Shown: positions 15,750 to 21,985 of the stretch, one piece after another
How the letters are laid out: each line of letters begins with the position of its first letter
Position numbering within the stretch: the first letter of the stretch is position 1
From: CAURNT01 sp963526495
Lineage (GTDB): Bacteria > Fusobacteriota > Fusobacteriia > Fusobacteriales > Leptotrichiaceae
Length of the DNA: 21,985 nucleotides
Reading direction: 5' to 3'
Assembly (NCBI GenBank): GCA_963526495.1
Contig: CAURNT010000020.1
Span: 1 to 21,985 of the forward strand
The notes under the pieces: generated by a model
Databases searched by the model: none
Seen by the model: the letters and a program-made list of their open reading frames with translations, nothing else
Told to the model about the DNA's origin: nothing
Program-made: the position numbers and the translations under genes

Positions 15750-16292
15750 CTAATTAAAATAGTTTAATATCAAGCTTTCTAATTCTTCCTTCTTAATATT
15801 TATTATACTTTCAAAAGTATAGTTTTCATCTACACCTTCATATGATATTACAAATCCAGATTTAATATTTTCTCTTACTCTTAAATTAGAAAATTTATTA
15901 CTTAAATCTTCATATTTAGGTGATACAAATATCAATTCATTTGATATAGATTTTCTATTTTCTAAATTATATTTAATAAAATTTTCCATCTCATCTAAAC
16001 TAATATTTTCTAAATTTATTAATAATTCATCTAAAATTTTTCTTATTATTTCTTGTTTTTTTTCTAATAATATATTTTTAGACTTTAAGTTAATATTAGA
16101 TTCAACTCTTTCAAATTCTAAATCTTTTTTTGTTTCAAACTTACTTAAAGATTTTTTTTCATAATCTTTAACTTTTAAATCAAATTCAGATTTTAGAACT
16201 TGAATTTTATCTTCAGTTTCAGAATTTAATACCTTAATTTTATCTTCCGTATCTGAAATTATTTTATTTATTATATTATCTAAATTTGACAT
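15750..16292 (-). CDS. ntpE: V-type ATPase subunit E (peripheral stalk)
   Basis: Forms, with the ntpF product, the stalk that holds the A3B3 head against the torque. The 180-residue protein has a charged coiled-coil first half (residues about 1-85, rich in Lys and Glu with two similar DTEDKIKVLNS/ETEDKIQVLKS heptads) and a globular C-terminal half. Sequence divergence is high, so the call relies on this architecture and on its place between ntpK and ntpC. AGGAGAGG precedes the ATG. Confidence 0.88.
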   Translation of the reverse strand: MSNLDNIINKIISDTEDKIKVLNSETEDKIQVLKSEFDLKVKDYEKKSLSKFETKKDLEFERVESNINLKSKNILLEKKQEIIRKILDELLINLENISLDEMENFIKYNLENRKSISNELIFVSPKYEDLSNKFSNLRVRENIKSGFVISYEGVDENYTFESIINIKKEELESLILNYFN

Positions 16293-16301
16293 AACCTCTC
16301 C

Positions 16302-16784
16302 TTAACCTATAACTGCATTATTAAGTAATAATATAGATATAACGAAACCTAATAAAGCATAAATTTCAACCATTACTGCATATACTATACCTTTAAATTG
16401 ATGTTCTTCATTTTTTGCAAGTATAGTTATACCTGCAACTGAAACTCTAGCTTGTGCTATTGCTGAATGAAGTCCAACTATAGCTATTGGAAGACAAGCA
16501 AATAAGATTGATAATCCTTGTAAAGCTGTAGTTGAAGATGTTACTTTTCCTACTGCTAAAAGTCCTATAACAAAACCATATAGCCCTTGTGATCCTGGTA
16601 ATAATTGTAAAATTAATGATTTACCAAATTTTTCTGGTTCATCTATCATAAGTCCTGCAGCAGCTTCCCCAACCATTCCAACAGCTTTTGCAGATCCAAC
16701 TCCTGCTAAAATTGCAGCAAGTGCTGCTCCAAGTATACCTAATGCTGGTCCTAAATTAACTAAAAATCCATCTAAATTAAACAT
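16302..16784 (-). CDS. ntpK: V-type ATPase subunit K (membrane rotor ring)
   Basis: The 160-residue proteolipid has four transmembrane helices, a fused pair of two hairpins, and forms the rotating c-ring. Glu140 (MVEIYALLGF) is the ion-carrying carboxylate; the first hairpin has no matching acid, as in other 16-kDa proteolipids. Compared with Enterococcus hirae NtpK (Na+ held by Leu61, Thr64, Gln65, Gln110 and Glu139), this protein has Leu62, Ser65, Gln66, Gln111 and Glu140, and the lid Tyr (Tyr69). This favours Na+ rather than H+ transport, an inference from residue matching with one Thr-to-Ser change. Ribosome site AGGAGG. Confidence 0.95.
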   Translation of the reverse strand: MFNLDGFLVNLGPALGILGAALAAILAGVGSAKAVGMVGEAAAGLMIDEPEKFGKSLILQLLPGSQGLYGFVIGLLAVGKVTSSTTALQGLSILFACLPIAIVGLHSAIAQARVSVAGITILAKNEEHQFKGIVYAVMVEIYALLGFVISILLLNNAVIG

Positions 16785-16792
16785 TTTTCCTC

Positions 16793-18709
16793 CTAATTAT
16801 TCTTTATATTTATATATTTTTCTTTAATTTTAAAATTATTAAAAGCTTTTCCTCCACCTTCATAGAATTTAGCAAAAAATTCTACATATATCAATCTTGA
16901 TGTATGAACATAAGCTCCAAGTGCTGATAAGAATAAATTAAATCCATGTCCTAATACCATAATTAACATCATAAATACTATCATTATTCCTTTATTCCCT
17001 ACCATTTGTGCTATTGTATTAACAGAATATGCAATATATCCTCCAGATAATCCAAGTGCCATAAGTCTAACATAAGATATTAAATCTCCCATATATCCTG
17101 ATATTCCATATAAGGCATAAGTTCCAAGACCTATCTTACCTCCAATACTTTTTGCTTCTCTTCCTCCAGTTGCAATAATACCAAGCATAGTTATTATCAT
17201 TAAATATTTAGATAAATCTACCATTGTTCCACTTATATCACTAAATCTTGCAAACACATAATAACCCGTAGAAGTAAGTGTTATAAGCCATAATAAAACA
17301 TCTGAAAAACAATCAAAATATTTTTTATCTCTTATCAGTATATATGCCTTAGTTAATAGAGCTAAAAATATATGAATTATTCCAAACACAAATGATAAAA
17401 TCATAACAGGTTGATAATTAACTGTTGGAGAATATATATGTAAAGGATTATCAAAATTAAATCCAAAGAATGATCCATAAATAAGTCCCCAAAGTGTCGT
17501 AGAAATACCTAACATAAACACAAATTTCATCATATTTTTATTTGATTTATTAAGATTAAATATTGAAAGTGCAAATCCTGTAGCCATACTCAATATTAAA
17601 CCATAACCTACATCTGCCATCATCATACCAAAGAATAACCAGAAAAACGGTGCTACTATTAAAGTAGGATCTATTTCTGTATACTTAGGCAATGAATAAG
17701 TCCCTACTAGCATTTCATAAGGTTCTATTATTGTATTATTTTTTAACTTAACAGGAATATCACTATCATTTATATCAAATTCTTCATAAGTTATATAGTA
17801 ATCATTAGACAATAAATTATTTAATAAACTTTCTAATTCATCTTTTCTATTTTTTGGAATATATGCTGAAATTATACTCAATTTATCTGTTTCTTTAAAT
17901 ATTTCTTTAGTATTTTCTTTTAAAAGTATATTTCTATAATATTCTGTTGCTATTTCTAAATCAGAAATATTTAAAGCATAATCTTTTAATTCAATATCCG
18001 TTTCTTCTATAACTTTAATATTTTCTTGTATTTTTTTTTCTAATTTTTCTATCATTTTTACAGGAACTTCTGTAATATCTAAATTAAATTTAGTTAAATT
18101 TATTTCTTTAACAATTTCTTTAAAATTAGAGTCTTTTAAAGAGTAAATAAATACATTTATATTTTTTTTACATTCAGATATTACATTAACTTCAACAGTA
18201 TCATCAATTTCTTGTAACATTTTTTCATAATTTTTTTTAGTAAGCGTACCTATCGTAATATCTACCATTTTTAATCTTTTTAAATCTGAAAAAGATATAT
18301 CTAAATTTTTCCAATCTTCATACTCAAGTATATTATTTTTAAGACTTTCATTTTGTTTTAAAACTCGATCCTTTAGTGTAAACTTTGAACTAATATCTAA
18401 TATAGTTTTTTCTATATCTAATTTTTTAACATAGTTTTCAAGTTCATCATAACTAAATTCATAAAGTCCTTCTTTTAACGTTTTAAAAGTAGATTTTTTA
18501 GGAGTTAATATTCTTAACTTCTTTATCAAACTTTCAAGTTTAATTATTGTATTTTCTGTATTTTCTACATCTTTTGATACATAATTTTCAAGTTCAAAAT
18601 CAGTTACTCTAAAATCTATTTCTTCAAACTTTTGAAAATCTTTTAATAATCTATTAACATCATTTTTAAATAGTATTAAATTAAATTTTTCAAGTTTTAC
18701 TATAGCCAT
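16793..18709 (-). CDS. ntpI: V-type ATPase subunit I (membrane stator, a-subunit)
   Basis: Provides the ion half-channels and connects to the peripheral stalks. The 638-residue protein has a cytoplasmic N-terminal half (to about residue 340) with long Lys/Glu coiled coils, then a membrane half with about eight transmembrane segments from roughly residue 350. Arg548 (SYVRLMALGLSGG) and Arg605 (HTSRLIYVEFFAKFYEGGGKAF) are the conserved arginines that discharge the rotor carboxylate. A run of nine A lies in its coding strand near 18039-18031. It starts three bases after ntpF. Confidence 0.96.
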   Translation of the reverse strand: MAIVKLEKFNLILFKNDVNRLLKDFQKFEEIDFRVTDFELENYVSKDVENTENTIIKLESLIKKLRILTPKKSTFKTLKEGLYEFSYDELENYVKKLDIEKTILDISSKFTLKDRVLKQNESLKNNILEYEDWKNLDISFSDLKRLKMVDITIGTLTKKNYEKMLQEIDDTVEVNVISECKKNINVFIYSLKDSNFKEIVKEINLTKFNLDITEVPVKMIEKLEKKIQENIKVIEETDIELKDYALNISDLEIATEYYRNILLKENTKEIFKETDKLSIISAYIPKNRKDELESLLNNLLSNDYYITYEEFDINDSDIPVKLKNNTIIEPYEMLVGTYSLPKYTEIDPTLIVAPFFWLFFGMMMADVGYGLILSMATGFALSIFNLNKSNKNMMKFVFMLGISTTLWGLIYGSFFGFNFDNPLHIYSPTVNYQPVMILSFVFGIIHIFLALLTKAYILIRDKKYFDCFSDVLLWLITLTSTGYYVFARFSDISGTMVDLSKYLMIITMLGIIATGGREAKSIGGKIGLGTYALYGISGYMGDLISYVRLMALGLSGGYIAYSVNTIAQMVGNKGIMIVFMMLIMVLGHGFNLFLSALGAYVHTSRLIYVEFFAKFYEGGGKAFNNFKIKEKYINIKNN

Positions 18710-18712
18710 TTT

Positions 18713-19027
18713 CTATCCTTTCATAACTATATTTTTTAATTCTTGTATAATATTTTCTTTTTTATTTAAAACATTTTCTCCTAAACTATTTGCTTTATTT
18801 TTAGCTTCTTCTAAAATATGATTAAGAGAATTTCTTTTATTATTTATTTCAAAATTTAATTTTTCTAAAAATTTTTCATCAATATTTTTAGTAATATTCA
18901 AAAATTCTTTTTCTAATTCAATCTTAGTATTATTTAATTTTTCTATATTTAATTTTTGAGAATCTTCTAATTTAATTTTCATTTCTTTTTCAATATTCTC
19001 AATTTTTTCTAAAACTATTCTTGTCAT
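18713..19027 (-). CDS. ntpF: V-type ATPase peripheral stalk subunit G/H
   Basis: A 104-residue, entirely helical protein made of Lys/Glu/Asn-rich heptads with no membrane segment, as expected for the coiled-coil partner of subunit E in the peripheral stalk. Homology at this length and composition is weak, so the call relies on position: it is the first ATPase gene, exactly where ntpF stands in the E. hirae ntpFIKECGABHDJ order. It follows msrAB by 12 bases with GGGAGG as ribosome site. Confidence 0.8.
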   Translation of the reverse strand: MTRIVLEKIENIEKEMKIKLEDSQKLNIEKLNNTKIELEKEFLNITKNIDEKFLEKLNFEINNKRNSLNHILEEAKNKANSLGENVLNKKENIIQELKNIVMKG

Positions 19028-19039
19028 ACCATCCTCCCA

Positions 19040-19969
19040 TTAAAAAAATATTTTATAATCTGAATAACCAAATTCATCTAATTTATTATACGGTACAAAT
19101 CTAAGTGAAGCTCCATTTATACAATATCTTAATCCTCCTCTATTTAAAGGTCCATCTGTAAACACATGACCTAAATGAGCCTTATCAAATTTTGTTTTAA
19201 CTTCTATTCTATTCATACCATGTGATAAATCTTGATAATAATTAATATTTTCTGTAAGTATAGGTCGTGTAAAACTAGGCCATCCACAACCACTATCAAA
19301 TTTATCTAAAGAAAGAAATATCGGTTCTCCTGTAACTATATTTACATATATACCCTTTTCATAATTATCTTCCAACTCAGAAGAAAATGGCTTTTCTGTT
19401 TCTGAATTTTGAGTCACTCCAAATTCAAGTTTAGATAAAGTATTTTTTAATTTTTCTAATTCTGGTTTTTCATACTTTTTATCAAAAACAGGTAAAAAAA
19501 CACTATCTAAATTGATATGACAATATCCTTTAGGATTTTTATCTAAATAATCTTGATGATAATCTTCAGCCAATATATACATATTTAATTTTTCAACTTC
19601 AACTGCTATTTCTTTTTGATATTTTTCTTCAATATATTTACAAACTTTTTCTATTACCTTAACATCTTCAACATCAATATAGTATATACCGGTTCTATAC
19701 TGTCTTCCTATATCATTACTTTGTTTATTTAGAGAAAAGGGATCAATTATTTTAAATAGTCTTAAAAGAATTTCTTCCAGTCTTATTATATTTTGATTAT
19801 ATTCTATTTCAACAGCTTCAACATGATCTGTAGATTTTATAGAGTTATAATCTGTACTATCAGTTTTACCATTTGCATAGCCTACACTTGTTTTCTCTAT
19901 TCCAAGTAAATTTTTAAAATATCCTTGTACTCCCCAAAAACATCCTCCTGCTAAGTATATTTTTTTCAT
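19040..19969 (-). CDS. msrAB: Fused methionine sulfoxide reductase MsrA-MsrB
   Basis: Repairs both stereoisomers of oxidised methionine. Residues 1-155 are MsrA with catalytic Cys10 (GGCFWG) and a later Cys150 (GYCHINL) as likely resolving residue. Residues about 175-309 are MsrB with SGCGWPSFTRPI (Cys228) and catalytic Cys283 (RYCINGASLRF). The two CxxC zinc sites of many MsrB proteins are absent (GIYVNIVTGEPIF), so it is the zinc-free type. The 309-residue length fits the A-B order fusion of Streptococcus and Fusobacterium. No signal peptide is present, so it acts in the cytoplasm. GAGGTGATAA precedes the ATG. It is the first gene after a strong promoter and directly leads the V-ATPase genes. 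Confidence 0.95.
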   Translation of the reverse strand: MKKIYLAGGCFWGVQGYFKNLLGIEKTSVGYANGKTDSTDYNSIKSTDHVEAVEIEYNQNIIRLEEILLRLFKIIDPFSLNKQSNDIGRQYRTGIYYIDVEDVKVIEKVCKYIEEKYQKEIAVEVEKLNMYILAEDYHQDYLDKNPKGYCHINLDSVFLPVFDKKYEKPELEKLKNTLSKLEFGVTQNSETEKPFSSELEDNYEKGIYVNIVTGEPIFLSLDKFDSGCGWPSFTRPILTENINYYQDLSHGMNRIEVKTKFDKAHLGHVFTDGPLNRGGLRYCINGASLRFVPYNKLDEFGYSDYKIFF

Positions 19970-19993
19970 AATTTATCACCTCAAACATATTTA

Positions 19994-20022
19994 ATTATAT
20001 CATTAAAAGGATAAAATATCAA
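19994..20022 (-). promoter_or_regulatory. Promoter of msrAB and the V-ATPase operon
   Basis: TTGATA (20022-20017), a 17-base spacer and a consensus TATAAT (19999-19994) with a TGA extended -10. Predicted start is about 19987, some 18 bases before the msrAB ATG. It is the only strong promoter I saw between argS and ntpD, so it may drive the whole run to aspS. Confidence 0.75.
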
Positions 20023-20092
20023 ATTAGTAGTTGATATAAAATAGCTTTATACATATTAAATATCGTTCATAAAAAATATTTTATAATCTTTC

Positions 20093-20121
20093 TTGATTTT
20101 TTCATTTATATAGTGTATAAT
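20093..20121 (+). promoter_or_regulatory. Promoter of candidate small RNA
   Basis: TTGATT (20093-20098), a 17-base spacer and a consensus TATAAT (20116-20121) on the plus strand. The predicted start at about 20127-20128 coincides with the first base of a hairpin. It diverges from the msrAB promoter, about 70 bases of AT-rich DNA apart; I see no clear operator between them. Confidence 0.7.
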
Positions 20122-20126
20122 AATTC

Positions 20127-20200
20127 TTGTCAATGAAAGTTGACAACCTCAATTAACCCCCCCTTTAGGAGCTAATAGATAAATATTAGCTCCTTTTTTT
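20127..20200 (+). ncRNA. Candidate small RNA, about 73 nt, C-rich linker
   Basis: A compact transcription unit with no ORF: promoter, a perfect 5' hairpin (TTGTCAA 20127-20133, loop TGAAAG, TTGACAA 20140-20146), and a 20-base single-stranded linker containing C7 (20157-20163) followed by TTT. An 11-bp terminator hairpin with U7 ends it. A stable 5' stem, exposed C-rich seed and 3' terminator is the usual design of bacterial small RNAs that pair with G-rich Shine-Dalgarno sites. Regulatory role and targets are inference. It converges with argS and diverges from msrAB. Confidence 0.65.
20167..20200 (+). terminator. Strong intrinsic terminator of the small RNA
   Basis: AGGAGCTAATA (20167-20177), loop GATAAA, TATTAGCTCCT (20184-20194), followed by a T run to 20200. 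The T tract exists only on the plus strand (the minus strand has a G run and no T tract after the stem), which fixes the direction. Confidence 0.85.
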
Positions 20201-20209
20201 ATCTTTATA

Positions 20210-20236
20210 TCAAACAAGCACCTATAAGGTGCTTGT
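20210..20236 (-). terminator. Likely terminator of argS
   Basis: ACAAGCACCT (20214-20223), loop ATA, AGGTGCTTGT (20227-20236): a perfect 10-bp stem 14 bases after the argS stop. The following minus-strand bases are TTTGATAT, a weak U tract, so termination may be incomplete or aided by the converging small RNA unit. Confidence 0.6.
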
Positions 20237-20250
20237 ATTATATTAATAAT

Positions 20251-21969
20251 TTACATTCTTTCTACTGTTCCTATTCCTAAAAGACTTAAGCCTTTTTTAA
20301 TAACTAAAGCTACTTTTTCACAAATTTCAAGTCTTGCTTTAGTTAATTCTAAATTTTCCATATCTATTACTTGATTTGAATTATAGAAAGAATTAAATTC
20401 TTTTGTTAAATCAAATAAATAATCTGCTATAAGATTAGGTCTATTTGTTTCAAAAGCTTTAATTGTAGTAAACGGTAATTTATGTAAAGAAACTATTAAA
20501 CTTCTTTCTAATTCGTTACTATTTTCAACTAACATTTCAGTATTATTATAATCTATACCTAAATCTTTAGCTTTTCTAAGTATAGACATAATTCTTACAT
20601 AACAATACTGAAGATATGGTCCAGTATTTCCTTCAAAACTCAACACTTTATCCCAAGTAAATGTAATCCCACTACTTCTATTTTGACTTAAATCAAAATA
20701 TTTTATAGCTCCAACTCCTACTACTTCAGCTATATTTTCTTTTTCTTCATTTGATAAATTAGGATTTTTTTCATCAACTATTTTTCTAACTTCTATATGA
20801 GCTTTATCTAATATTTCTTCAAGTCTTATTACATCTCCACCACGAGTTGAAAATATTGTTCCATCTCCAAATCTCATTATACCAAATTCTACATGTTCTT
20901 TAGCATAATCATAAGGTTTTCCCATCATTTCAGCTATCTTAAATACTTGTTTAAAATGACCTTTTTGTCTTTCATCTACTACATATATAGCTCTATCTAT
21001 ATTCAAATCATCTTTTCTATATTTTATACAAGCAAGATCTGATGTTGAATAAAGAAAACTACCATTATTTTTTTGTACTATACATGGAGGTAATTCATCA
21101 TTTTCAAAAAATACTACCTCTGCTCCTTCATCATTACGTGATATCCCTTTATCTTTTAATAATTTAACAATTCCTGGCATCATAGTATTATAGAAAGATT
21201 CACCATTAAATAAATCAAATTTAATATCTAATCTTTTATATACTTTATCATATTCTCTTAAAGAATATGTTATAAACTCTTTCCATAATGCTAAATTTAT
21301 AGGATCTCCCATTTGTACTTTTTTTAGTTCTTCACGAGCTTCATCTTCAAGTGTAGGATCTTCCTTTGCAGCTCCTGAAAATTTAACATAAAGTCTTTCT
21401 AATTCTTCAATTGAATTTAATTCATAAGCATCTTTATCTAACCATTTATTATAGGCAACTATTAACTTTCCAAATTGAGTCCCCCAATCACCTATATGAT
21501 TATCACTAATAACATTAAATCCAAGTTCTTTATATATTCTTGTAAGTGCATCACCTATTATTGTACTTCTTAAATGACCTACATGCATTCTTTTAGCAAT
21601 ATTAGGAGAAGAATAATCTATTAACACTTTTTCATTATTAGCTTTGTTATATTCATAGTCTTCTTTTCCTATTTTTTTACTTTCTACATTTAAAAAATTA
21701 TTATCAACAAAAATATTAATAAAACCAGGTCCTGCAACTTCTATCTTAGAAATTATGCCACAACCATCAAATTTTTCAATTAACTTTGTTGCTATTTCTC
21801 TTGGATTACTTCCTAAAATCTTAGACTTAGTCATAGCAAAATTACTTTGAAAGTCTCCAAATTCTTTTTTTGTAGAATTTTGTATATCTTCTAATTTAAG
21901 TTCAATTCCAAAAATTTTATTAACATTTTTAGAAAGAACTTCTAAAACTTCCGTAATTAATAATTTCAT
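20251..21969 (-). CDS. argS: Arginyl-tRNA synthetase, class I
   Basis: Charges tRNA-Arg. The 572-residue protein has the ArgRS-specific N-terminal domain (residues 1-100), the class I HIGH signature as HVGH (129-132) in SSPNIAKRMHVGHLRSTIIGD, and the VDERQKGHFKQVF segment. GTIFSTRGGD stands in place of a canonical KMSK, as in many ArgRS. The DALR anticodon-binding domain occupies about residues 455-572. The usual Pro in NIAKPMHVGH is Arg here. The ATG at 21967-21969 has AAGGAG seven bases upstream. The gene is complete; its promoter lies beyond the right edge. It is not part of the msrAB operon, being separated by a terminator, a small RNA and a promoter. Confidence 0.97.
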   Translation of the reverse strand: MKLLITEVLEVLSKNVNKIFGIELKLEDIQNSTKKEFGDFQSNFAMTKSKILGSNPREIATKLIEKFDGCGIISKIEVAGPGFINIFVDNNFLNVESKKIGKEDYEYNKANNEKVLIDYSSPNIAKRMHVGHLRSTIIGDALTRIYKELGFNVISDNHIGDWGTQFGKLIVAYNKWLDKDAYELNSIEELERLYVKFSGAAKEDPTLEDEAREELKKVQMGDPINLALWKEFITYSLREYDKVYKRLDIKFDLFNGESFYNTMMPGIVKLLKDKGISRNDEGAEVVFFENDELPPCIVQKNNGSFLYSTSDLACIKYRKDDLNIDRAIYVVDERQKGHFKQVFKIAEMMGKPYDYAKEHVEFGIMRFGDGTIFSTRGGDVIRLEEILDKAHIEVRKIVDEKNPNLSNEEKENIAEVVGVGAIKYFDLSQNRSSGITFTWDKVLSFEGNTGPYLQYCYVRIMSILRKAKDLGIDYNNTEMLVENSNELERSLIVSLHKLPFTTIKAFETNRPNLIADYLFDLTKEFNSFYNSNQVIDMENLELTKARLEICEKVALVIKKGLSLLGIGTVERM

Positions 21970-21985
21970 TTTTTCTCCTTATTTT

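Noticed and set aside
18031..18039. A9 homopolymer in the coding strand of ntpI as a phase-variation site
   Set aside because: Long A/T runs are common in this composition, and loss of an essential ATPase subunit is not a plausible switch.
19970..20092. Fur or PerR operator between the msrAB and small RNA promoters
   Set aside because: Only loose AT-rich partial matches, with no convincing palindrome; in such DNA these arise by chance.
1..21985. CRISPR arrays, insertion sequences, prophage genes
   Set aside because: No regularly spaced repeats, transposase or integrase motifs, or phage structural genes were found on either strand.

Overview
The window is a very AT-rich stretch of bacterial chromosome in which every recognisable protein gene lies on the minus strand. 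A complete bacterial V-type ATPase operon, extremely low GC, and a truncated gene whose N-terminus resembles fusobacterial autotransporter leaders point to Fusobacteriota, probably the Leptotrichiaceae (Streptobacillus, Sneathia or Leptotrichia). This placement is inference from gene content and composition, not from a marker gene.

Reading in the direction of transcription (high to low coordinates): argS (21969-20251) ends at a hairpin. It converges on a candidate small RNA encoded on the plus strand (20127-20200), which has its own promoter and a strong terminator. A good minus-strand promoter (19994-20022) then starts msrAB and the nine-gene V-ATPase cluster ntpF-I-K-E-C-G-A-B-D, with tiny gaps or overlaps. 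Without any visible break the run continues into a small membrane protein gene, sufU, tmk, hisS and aspS, about 14 kb in all. A terminator-like hairpin overlaps the aspS stop codon. A class III Fic-domain gene follows and ends at a second terminator.

The 338-base space between fic and mutL holds a plus-strand RNA gene that looks like 6S RNA. Its promoter is back-to-back with the mutL promoter. mutL leads into rlmH (with its own internal promoter), two small conserved hypothetical genes and lysS, which ends at a strong terminator.

The most striking element is just after lysS. The cut-off gene at the window edge (start at 110) encodes a signal-peptide protein. Its promoter has a consensus -35 (TTGACA) and a consensus -10 (TATAAT), and half of the 18-base spacer between them is a run of nine G. 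This is the classic layout of a slipped-strand, transcriptionally phase-variable surface-protein promoter.

The housekeeping content is ordinary (four aminoacyl-tRNA synthetases, mismatch repair, rRNA methylation, Fe-S assembly, dTMP synthesis, methionine sulfoxide repair). The ATPase rotor subunit keeps most of the Na+-binding residues known from Enterococcus hirae NtpK, suggesting a sodium-coupled enzyme. No tRNA or rRNA genes, CRISPR arrays, insertion sequences or prophage genes were seen.
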